A stretch of DNA of 64,000 nucleotides, taken from Chrysaora quinquecirrha. Lineage: Eukaryota > Cnidaria > Scyphozoa > Semaeostomeae > Pelagiidae. The first letter of the stretch is position 1. Each line of letters starts with the position of its first letter. Under the pieces are notes generated by a model that was not told where the DNA came from, made no database searches, and saw nothing but the letters and a program-made list of their open reading frames with translations. This document shows, one piece after another, positions 32,295 to 42,400 of the stretch. A program made the position numbers and the translations under genes. The stretch lies in contig JACTAT010000056.1 of the NCBI GenBank assembly GCA_014526335.1, positions 1,341,206 to 1,405,205 of the forward strand. The letters run 5' to 3'.

Positions 32295-33528
32295 CTATTT
32301 CTTCTTCCAAGCCCATCTCCTTCTTCCTTGGCGCAGCCTTGGATAGTAGCCAACACCAGTTGGTTTATTGCCACCACCACCACGAATCCTGCCATTGCCA
32401 ATTCTTTTCCATTTTCGGGCAGCTACTGGGTCTTGCAGGTCTTCCTCATCTTGGAATAAAAATACAAGTGAAAACACAAAACACACAAGATTTTAGAACA
32501 ACTCACTGTCCGTCTAGGGTCCCTCTATTTATGTATGTATGTTTGCCTGTATCCATGTGCCACTAAGGCCAAACAGAACACAAAAAACCCCGGGGGTAGC
32601 TACTTCATTGTTCAAGATACTAGACGTGCCGCCCAGTTTTTCCAAACCCACTCATGTCTACCTATAAATTCTGTTACTCGTGGTACCCATGTATAGAAAG
32701 AACAACGAATTTTTTTACCCATTTGTACCAATATCTCAAATATTTGAACCCAATGAATTTAACGTCTGAATCAACTTTAAATGCGGCGAAAAGGTCTTTG
32801 TGCTGAAGTAAAACGCACTTTTTATCAGGCTTTTCAAGACAATGCATGTCTAAAAGTTTTTATACATTTTACTACCCATGTCTAGAGGTTTTCTACGAAA
32901 AATCAACCCATATGTAGGGAAATTGGCCCTGAAAAAGTTACCCATTTGGGTGGCACGTCTTGTATAACGAACAATGGAAGTACCCCCCGGACAAAAACCA
33001 GCTCCACTCCATGTCGTCCCTGTGTGGGCTTTGGGTGCTTTGTATATGTCTGCAGCATCTATGTGTGCCACATAAAACACCCGAGCCACTAAATTCTTGA
33101 GCTTAAAAGATGTAAAATGTTCAATGAGTTTAAATTTCGATCGGGATATATCGAGGGACTGTCAAAAGCACCTTTTCAACTGTAAGCCTCGTTTTCAAAT
33201 TCTAAGAAAATTCCTTCACACCTTAATTTTGCTATAAAATTGATATCTGTTGTCATGTCATTTGAATACTCATGTCCTGTGCAAGACAGCGCATGCACGC
33301 TGCATGTGGCTGAGTTTAGCTTCTTAACAACAAACAGTGATATTAACCCATAATAGCCTCTTAGCTCTATGCCAATGGACCTACCCAGGTTTGGTTCTTC
33401 TCCATAATCATCATCATCATCGTTATCATCATTATCATAATCAGAATCGAAATCTCTGGTATCATCGTCACCATCTTCAGCTAGACCAAAATCTGAGAAG
33501 TTTGGTGCCTTCTCCCCTTGCACTATGT
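32295..33528 (-). CDS. Secreted cationic-peptide precursor 5, partial (exon 1 beyond contig end)
   Basis: Exon 2 is 33385-33528 (begins DIVQGEKAPNFSDFG, then an Asp-rich run) and exon 3 is 32295-32449, with matching phase-1 splice sites. The tail begins DEEDLQDPVAARKWKRIG, continues through a GGGG stretch and GVGYYPRLRQ, and ends GRRRWAWKKK before TAG. No signal-peptide exon is found in 33529-33911, so it probably lies in the gap. The 33385-33528 exon contains an ATC microsatellite in coding frame, giving NDDNDDDDD. The gene is not represented in contig B, which ends earlier. Confidence 0.83.
32590..32993. repeat. Inverted-ended repeat (CGGGGGTAGCTACTTC)
   Basis: The left end CGGGGGTAGCTACTTCATTG and a right end containing CAATGGAAGTACCCCCCGG are roughly complementary. 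Inside, GACGTGCCGCCCA is mirrored by TGGGTGGCACGTC. It lies in the intron between exons 2 and 3 of peptide gene 5. Confidence 0.65.
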
Positions 33529-33911
33529 CTGCAAAAAATTGTGAAACTAACTATTCATCCATTTTGTAACTAAATCGAACCATAGTCAATAGAATATTCT
33601 AGTTTATTCTATTGACTATGATCCAACCTATATGCAAAATCTTGTGCCACTATGTAATGGAAATTCAAGGCAACAGTTTATATAATTTATACAATTTATA
33701 CAATTTATAACAGTTTTTCGAAGTTCGTGGATTTGTAGAGGTAAAGGTGTGGAACGAGGAACGCGGAAAATTCTTTAGGTTTCGTTACTGTTGTTAAATA
33801 TATTTGTTTGTTTTGTTCCTGGTGGAGATATCGATTCGGGGATCTGGTAACTAACATGTTGTCATAGATACGAAAATACACCTTCACTTCACTGCAGTAC
33901 TGCAATGATCG

Positions 33912-34411
33912 NNNNNNNNNNNNNNNNNNNNNNNNNNNNNNNNNNNNNNNNNNNNNNNNNNNNNNNNNNNNNNNNNNNNNNNNNNNNNNNNNNNNNNNNN
34001 NNNNNNNNNNNNNNNNNNNNNNNNNNNNNNNNNNNNNNNNNNNNNNNNNNNNNNNNNNNNNNNNNNNNNNNNNNNNNNNNNNNNNNNNNNNNNNNNNNNN
34101 NNNNNNNNNNNNNNNNNNNNNNNNNNNNNNNNNNNNNNNNNNNNNNNNNNNNNNNNNNNNNNNNNNNNNNNNNNNNNNNNNNNNNNNNNNNNNNNNNNNN
34201 NNNNNNNNNNNNNNNNNNNNNNNNNNNNNNNNNNNNNNNNNNNNNNNNNNNNNNNNNNNNNNNNNNNNNNNNNNNNNNNNNNNNNNNNNNNNNNNNNNNN
34301 NNNNNNNNNNNNNNNNNNNNNNNNNNNNNNNNNNNNNNNNNNNNNNNNNNNNNNNNNNNNNNNNNNNNNNNNNNNNNNNNNNNNNNNNNNNNNNNNNNNN
34401 NNNNNNNNNNN
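33912..34411. other. Assembly gap, 500 N
   Basis: Exactly 500 N, a conventional placeholder for unknown gap length. It separates contigs A and B. Open frames running through it are meaningless. Confidence 1.
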
Positions 34412-34678
34412 AACTGCGTGATTTTTTATGCGTATTTTCCGATACTAACTGCATGCGTTTCTGTATCTCAAGCCAGGCAAGGCGTGAGCCAAATCCTTTT
34501 GTTTAAACAGGAATCTCGTACGCCTTCTCCAGTAGCGAAATCCCCAACGAGGCAAGGTACCAACCCACCAGATACCAAGCCACCAATAACAGAAAGCTGG
34601 CGAAATTCCTCATTCTTTCATTACGAGTTTCACCCGTTTCGTAATTCAATCCGCAAAACATATCTCGCAAGTCAGAAC

Positions 34679-35090
34679 TACCATCCATTCAAAGGGATTG
34701 CGTACCTACCACACAAAAAAGTTTGGTCATTTATGAATTTTCCGTGCCGGTGTGATGCAAGATACGTAGGTCGTACTTCCCAGAGATTAGGTGATAGGAT
34801 AAAGCAGCATGTCCCGATTAATATTCGTCTGCATAATTTTCGGCAAAGAGAGCAACCACCCAGTGGGTCTACACAACAACCTAGTCTCAAAATGATTCGG
34901 CCATAGGACAACATCTACTCGATAGCCCAATTTGTGCGGAAAATTACAGCTAGGATTGTTTCTGAATCATTGGCAAAGCAAGATCTTTGTTTCACTTAAG
35001 GGTTTTGGAATCTGTCTACATCAAAACTAAAACGCCGGTTCTGTGTGGACAGAAAGAGTTCGTTTTCTCACTTGGACTCTTCAAATAATT
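34679..35090 (+). mobile_element. Penelope-like element fragment, GIY-YIG endonuclease end
   Basis: Translation gives FPCRCDARYVGRTSQRLGDR followed by IKQHVP, then, with frame breaks, a segment reading IGQHLLDSPICAENYS and further SLFHLRVLESVYIKT. This order is typical of the C-terminal GIY-YIG domain of Penelope-like retroelements in animals. There are several stops and frame changes, so it is a dead fragment. Present in B only. Confidence 0.7.
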
Positions 35091-35264
35091 CTTTGGTCTT
35101 CCCGCTGTATCCGACCAGCTGATTGGTGTTTGAAACACAATGCTAATTCAGCTTTTCGTTCTTTCTGATTGGTGCATTTCGAGCCGCATCTGGGTATAAA
35201 TTCCGCCTTAGTCTATTGTTTCGGTCTGTTTCTGACTTTCATACTCTGAGGAGTGTCAGACGAA

Positions 35265-35490
35265 AAAACGCGAAATTAAACTGGCTCCCTCCCTTGCCAC
35301 CTTTAAGAGAAGAATGAAAAACATGTTTTGATAGGCAACATTTTAACCAATTGACAATTTGTATATTAAACTGCATAAACGTTGTTGTCAAGGCCCCCTG
35401 AAAAGCAGTTCTTTTGAACTGACGGGGCTACCGTGCATAAAGAAGTAAAATAAAATAAAAAATAATAATAATAAAAAAAAAAGCTTTTAA
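35265..35490 (+). mobile_element. LINE 3' end fragment (CR1/L2-like)
   Basis: Encodes LAPSLATFKRRMKNMF before TGA, typical of the C-terminus of non-LTR reverse transcriptases. It is followed by a short 3' UTR and an A-rich simple tail (AATAATAATAAAAA). 5'-truncated. Confidence 0.6.
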
Positions 35491-35559
35491 GTATGCCCGA
35501 AAATGATTCCGCTGTTCATCGCAATTTTGATCCGTTTATTCTTCTTTGTGTCTTTTTAG

Positions 35560-38500
35560 GGTCGCAAAGCAGAGCTGTCTCTTCTCTTTGACCAAGGAAG
35601 ACTAGAGAGTGAGCAACATTTAAAACGTGAAGTTGGCAATTCTTTCTTATGGTATGCTTTTGCATGTGCAATTGAATAGCATTGTGTAGGTCCTTGATCT
35701 CAAAGGTGTAGAGCTGGAAAAATAACTAGGGGGCTCTTCTTTACACAGGGGGCTCTTTTTCACGTAGGGGACTCTACTTCACCTAGGGGACTCTTCTTAT
35801 ACGCAATATAATAATGCTTCAGACAGACACTGGTATGCACCGAAGAGGGGTCTGAGGGGAATGCTCCCCCAAACAATGTTTCACATTCCACCTCCATAAA
35901 AATATTTGGGGCAGCTCTCGAGCAACCTCCAGCTCTGCACCACTGCCTGATCTGTAAATTCCTTATGGCCAGAGAATTTCTAGTTCCCTGCTTTTATGAT
36001 GCAAGGAAAGGAAAGGGTTTTTAGGCATCTCTAGCTCTTGTATGTATTAAGAAAAAAAGATCATTCATTTTCGGCGTTGTTTATGGCATCATAATATTCT
36101 AAGCCGACTTTTAATAGAGAGTACGTTTTTTATGTCCGGAGGACATATTAAGAGGGTGTTTGTTGTAATAAACGGATAGGTATATATATATTTGCTGCCA
36201 AAACGTAACAAAAGATAAACCACAAATAATAGGAAGTAAACTTTGAAGTCGCCGTAAGTGTTGTCGTTAGTGGGCATAATTAACAAAATGCAATTGCTTG
36301 CCAAAAACATCAATTAGAACCAACTGTCATTGTAGCGCAGTGGAATAATGCGCTTGTTTCTTGCGCTAAGGGTTGTGAGCTCGATCCACGGTGCAGGAAA
36401 CTAAAAATTTGACACCAAGATTTTCTCGCAAAAAAACTGGCTCGGTCGAGCTTCAAAAAAAGGTTTGACTACAATATTGCAAAATGTTGCTCAAATCTAA
36501 TCTAATTTGATTTGATTTTTTTATTTTGAAATATTTTCATACAATTATTGATTGAGTTGTTATTCTCAGAAGTTTCTAGAAGTCCTCTTACATGTAAGAT
36601 ATTTCGTGTGAAGAGGGGAGGAGATTGTGGCGCAGTACCCTGGGTACCAGAGCCTCAAGATTGGAACCGCAGAACCAATCTTGAGGCTCTGGTACCCAGG
36701 GTAGTGGCGCAGTAGAAATTGTTGCCAAGTTAAACAGAAGAAATTTTTTCAAAACAGTTTACGGTGTAATACTGGTAAATTAAATGCATAAGATTTCGTT
36801 CTAGAATTAGGCAAGATGGGTTATTGTTTGGTTTAATTGCTATTTGGAGCAAGTGTCTTGTGAAAGCATTTGTATCCTAGTTGTATTTTGAGTATTGAAC
36901 GGCAGTAGTGTCTGCGGTAATAAGGACTATCAGTGCTTGTGAAAGGCTGAGTAGTGCCTGTTTATTTGTTGTTTGTGATAGTTGAGCCGACAGTATCAAT
37001 TTAGCCTTAGAAATCATTATTGTGCATTAGATGAAGCGATGCTCATTAACTAATCAAGTTTTGGAATAAACACGTTGTTTCGAGTCAAGGTTGCCAAGTT
37101 TAATTAAGCCATGGTGATTAAGGACGTTGTTTATATTAATGTCCATTAGCTTTTGGATTAAGACCAAAATGTTTCCAGGAGTAATTAGAGGGGAAGAATC
37201 TTTGTGTCGGATTATAATTATTGTAAACTGACCAATCATGTTCAGATTTAAAGTATGGTTAAGATCCTATTGTTCATTGTATTTATAAGCAAGATGCTGT
37301 AGATTAGAGAAGGAGAGTTAAGGTTCAATGGCAGGGACTGGTTAAGTCACCTTGCCGAACCACATGTACTATATCGATATGTACGTGAATGTATTCGAGT
37401 TGTCATCTTTGTCTGGTGATCCTCTCTCTGTGCTCGTCTATGTGGACATGAATGCATTCGACGGACCGCTCGGCGCTGCAAAATAAAACCTTTTTACATT
37501 GGTGACAGGAGCGGGATTATTTTAAAGATGCTGGAAACAGATCTCGAACCTAATTTCAGAGCATAAAATGGAGCAGAGCCGAGGTGACGAGAAAATAATG
37601 CAAAGACGTGACTGAAAGACATTGTAGAACTTGGTAAAAATGATGAAGTAAATGAACACGTTCGAACACATGATTAAGCTCTGACATTCTATTAACATGG
37701 TATTTTGCGATTTGATAGGCGACGTATGTCTTTTCTACAACAAAGGAGTAACGCACACCCTAAACAAGCATATATTTTGTTGATGCTGCAGAGAGCATGC
37801 ATTTTGACCGATGAAGGCGACGAACACCTTATCTATGAGATTAACAGTTCGAACACCCTGAAAAATCAACCTAAATGCATTCGTGAGACAATGTTATCAA
37901 GCCAAGGGAACTCTTTGAACTATGTGTCTTTGAACTATGTGTCTTCGAACTGAGTTGAACAGAGAACATTGCAGTTGTTTTAATACGAAATTTTGTCGCA
38001 TCGTTAAGAAGGTAATTTATTCAGTACGGCGATTAGATCATTGTTAATCGGCCACGTAAGTGTATGTAGATTATCTAAGAATCGAGGACGATTCCTTTTG
38101 TTAGGAATGGGAGGTATGTAATACTGGTAAATTAAATGCATAAGATTTCGTTCTAGAATTAGGCAAGATGGGTTATTGTTTGGTTTAATTGCTATTTGGA
38201 GCAAGTGTCTTGTGAAAGCATTTGTATCCTAGTTGTATTTTGAGTATTGAACGGCAGTAGTGTCTGCGGTAATAAGGACTATCAGTGCTTGTGAAAGGCT
38301 GAGTAGTGCCTGTTTATTTGTTGTTTGTGATAGTTGAGCCGACAGTATCAATTTAGCCTTAGAAATCATTATTGTGCATTAGATGAAGCGATGCTCATTA
38401 ACTAATCAAGTTTTGGAATAAACACGTTGTTTCGAGTCAAGGTTGCCAAGTTTAATTAAGCCATGGTGATTAAGGACGTTGTTTATATTAATGTCCATTA

Positions 38501-39444
38501 GCTTTTGGATTAAGACCAAAATGTTTCCAGGAGTAATTAGAGGGGAAGAATCTTTGTGTCGGATTATAATTATTGTAAACTGACCAATCATGTTCAGATT
38601 TAAAGTATGGTTAAGATCCTATTGTTCATTGTATTTATAAGCAAGATGCTGTAGATTAGAGAAGGAGAGTTAAGGTTCAATGGCAGGGACTGGTTAAGTC
38701 ACCTCGCCGAACCACATGTACTATATCGATATGTACGTGAATGTATTCGAGTTGTCATCTTTGTCTGGTGATCCTCTCTCTGTGCTCGTCTATGTGATGT
38801 GGACATGAATGGCTTTCGACGGACCGCTCGGCGCTGCAAAATAAAACCTTTTTACAACGGCTTCGAGAATCATCTGAAAATAAATTGTTCAAAATTGGCA
38901 ATCAATTCTTCAAAGTGCTACTAATTATCGAATATAGTCATTTGCATAGTATCCGAATTCTTATGAAAGCTTTTGGAGATTCTAGAATTAAATTAATCAT
39001 TTGAAGCGAAAATTACAGGTTTCGGTGCACTGAAGGGAGTTATTTGTTACACAGTTTAACCTATGAATTCAAATTTATTAGTACATATACGTTACTAGAG
39101 GTTTTCTATTTTCGATTCAAAGGGATTCTTCCAGGAAAGATTCATCTGATCACATTGTTAACAATCGTCATCACCATCATCATCACAATTACCAATCATT
39201 GCCTTCAACATGCTCAACATTGTTAAAGAAGATGATGATCATGTTGAAGACGATGATGATCATGTTGAAGACGGTGATCATCATTTTCGTCTTCAACGTG
39301 ATCATCATCATCGTTGCGGTTGTCGTCGAGCATCATTTTCATCATCATGATCGTCTTTAGCATGATCATTATGATCATTATCATCCTCGTCAAAGTCATC
39401 ATCATATTCAAAATCATCATCATCATCATCATCAACATCATCAG

Positions 39445-39485
<41 letters not shown>

Positions 39486-42400
39486 CCAACATCATCATCA
39501 TTCTCTTCATCATTGTCTTCTTCTTGTTCGTCATCTTCGTCATTATTAACATCGTCTTCATCATTATTATCATCATCATCAGCGTCCTTCGGACATTGCT
39601 ACAGCGTTGCTATTTTTTTAGGACCAGGGACCAATTAACAAGCCAATTGATGAGAGCGTCCAGGTAAATTAACTTTGTTTCTAAATGAGAATTTATTATG
39701 TATTTATTTTTCGATCTTTCTATATACATAATATCGCATAGAGTAGTTCGAATTCGAATCGAATCAGATCAAATCAAGCCAAACACAGCCAAGCCAAGCC
39801 ATGTCATAATGTCAGTTCAGCTATCAAACCAGATTATATCAAATGCAATAATATTAAGATTGGATTCTTTTAGTTGGATCAGGTCAGACCAGATCGAATT
39901 CAGATGGATTTAGATGAGACGAGAAAGGATCTGAAAAAGTTAGACCAGATCAGGTCAGATCAGACCAGATAAGATCATATCAGATCAGATCAGGTATAAT
40001 AGGATCCGATCAGATCAGGTCAGATAAAATAAGATCTGATAAGATCAGATCAGATCAGATCAGATCAGATAAAATGAGATCAGACCAAGGCAGATAAGAC
40101 CAGCACAGATAGATAAGATCAGACCAGATCAGATCAGGTCAGATCAGATCAGATCAGATCAGATAAAACCAGATCAGATCAGATAAGGTCCCATAAGATC
40201 AGGTCAGAACATATTTGATTAGATCAAATCAGAATTAAATCAGATCATAACAGATCTGATCAGGTCTTGTCAAATATAGCAAATAGTTTTGACTCGTCTC
40301 TTACTTTTCCTTCATCAGAGGAGTTCCAACGATGCAGGGTAACTCCATATTAGCCCTTGCTGGTCTTGCATATAAGATTTCAACAGAAGGGAAAGACGCG
40401 ACAGATTTCAGTCAGTCTTCTGATGATTCAATTCAATATGTGAATAACAAAGACTGGTTGGTGCGAGTAGCAGACACTGTTATGGTTGTCTTCAATGGAA
40501 ATTTCAAACCAAAATCTGAACCTATGCAATGGTGCCAACAGGTCAGTGAGTTTACGACTCTGGTTTACGATTTCCCTTTATTTTCTCCTGATAATTTTTT
40601 GATAGGTCGATTAGGAACTAAGACCATCCCATTCCAATAGAAGATCGATCCCAAAAGAAAAGTTTTAGGACATCATAAGACCAAAGGCTGGCGAAATGAA
40701 CTTCATTCAGATTTGAATCTTTTGTTGCAACTTATAGTTGTTGAATTCTTATATACTAATTTCGTAGTAGTCATGGCGATATTTTTGTCCGAGTATCAAC
40801 TTTTTTGCCGTTTACGTTACGCTTCTGAATCCTGCACCCTTCTCTGCAACCCGTTCTGAAGTTAAGCCATCGCTTGCCAAATCTTTACTAACTGCTACCA
40901 TTCCTGGGGTAGATGGGGAAAACACCCCCTCTTTTGTCACAAGGCATTGTCTTGCCCAATTAGAATCTTTTGTCTGCACCCCAGACGTGGATTACTGGCT
41001 TAATGTATGCTAAATTCTTCTTACTTCTTGACGATGACTACAAGTAACGAAGCTGACTGAATATATCTACTAAATTTCATGTATACCTGCATTATTTACA
41101 GGGAAATATAAACTTCTGTAGATTTAAAACGATTTGAGGTTAATGTTTACAGAAAAATTCAGTCAACCGGCTTGAATCGCATTGTGTTAATGCTTCTACC
41201 CCTTTCAATTGAAACAAAATGCCATTACCTGATTTCAAAAGCTTATTCAGAATTGCCTTTCGTTCAAAGCAAAACAAAAACACTTTTGAAAACATTTCTG
41301 AAGAGTGTATTACTGAAAACCATGAGTAATTTCAGGACTGTGGAACAGGGCTAAGGAACAGGACTGAGGACCATGGGTAATTTCAGGAGTAAGTAAGAGG
41401 ACTAAGGAACGGGACTGAAGACCATGGGTAATTTCAGGAATGAGGAAGAGGACTAAGAAACGGGACTGAAGACCATGGGTAATTTCAGGAGTAAGGAAGA
41501 GGACTAAGGAACGGGACTGAAGACCATGGGTAATTTCAGGAGTAAGGAAGAGGACTAAGGAACGGGACTGAAGACCATGGGTAATTTCAGGAGTAAGGAA
41601 GAGGACTAAGGAACGGGACTGAAGACCATGGGTAATTTCAGGACTGAGGAAGAGGACTAAGGAGTGGGGCCGAAGACCATGGATTATTTCAGGAGTAAGG
41701 AAGAGGACTAAGGAACCATGGGTAATTTCAGGACTGAGGAAAAGGACAAAGGAAAGGGACTGTAGACCATGAGTAATTTCAGGACTAAGGAACAGGACAT
41801 TGTGGACTAAGGACCTTGGACTAAAGCAGAGAAACAGAACTTGGATTGGCACTAGGAAAAAGGACCCTGGACTAGGACCAAGAACAAATATTAAATATTA
41901 TAAACTAGGAGCTAAGTGGAGAGGCAGAGTTTGTTTAGGTGAGGTCCTTGAGGCGGAGGTCCTTGAGGCAGAGGCCCTTGAGGCGGAGGTCCTCTGAGGC
42001 GGTGGCCAGAGACGGGCATGGGCTAGTCTTGATTAATGTATTAATGGCAGCTATAGTACTCATACATTAGCTGCCCATAGATTCGCTATTTAACCCGTAG
42101 TAAAAAACCTGCCTTTAAGAAACCCTCTACTCGACCTCTGCCCACTGTCGTCCTAAATTAACCTATTATTTTCCTCTTGTTCTTCAAAAGATTCAGGTTC
42201 TAAGTTTCCCATAGAGTGGTTTCTTAGACCCCGTTTACATGAGAGAAAAAGATACGGATCAGTACCTTTCGTGTTGGTACGATATGGGTACTATTTCACT
42301 GCGTTTACATAGAAATGGATCGGGAACGGATGCAAATGGACATACGATGCTCTCCCTTTCCAAAAAGGAACGGATCCATGCGTATCCTTGTAAACGAAAA

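Larger units (their letters stand above)
36765..38856 (+). mobile_element. Short non-autonomous LTR element (TRIM-like)
   Basis: LTRs 36765-37498 (734 bp) and 38117-38856 (740 bp) begin TGTAATACTGG and end TTTTTACA. The target duplication ACGG is at 36761-36764 and 38857-38860. A primer-binding site TGGTGACAGGAGCGGGA follows the left LTR, and a purine-rich GGAATGGGAGGTA precedes the right LTR. The 618-bp interior has no retrotransposon protein. The LTRs differ slightly (a 6-bp indel). It lies in a focadhesin-like intron and is absent from A. Confidence 0.9.

Noticed and set aside
6891..33528. Calling the peptide array a venom-toxin cluster
   Set aside because: No cysteine framework or known toxin signature is seen; the tails contain no cysteine. 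The charge-split plan fits antimicrobial or signalling peptide precursors better.
33705..34906. Long frames crossing the N gap
   Set aside because: Unknown bases read as open codons. Only the Penelope-like part after 34679 has real content.
37705..37953. 82-residue frame inside the TRIM-like element as a gag remnant
   Set aside because: No zinc knuckle, capsid or protease motif is seen. Too little to call.
41310..41852. 180-residue minus-strand frame with repeats such as LSPEITHGLQS
   Set aside because: It is the translation of a roughly 51-bp minisatellite in an intron. The repeat length being a multiple of three keeps the frame open.
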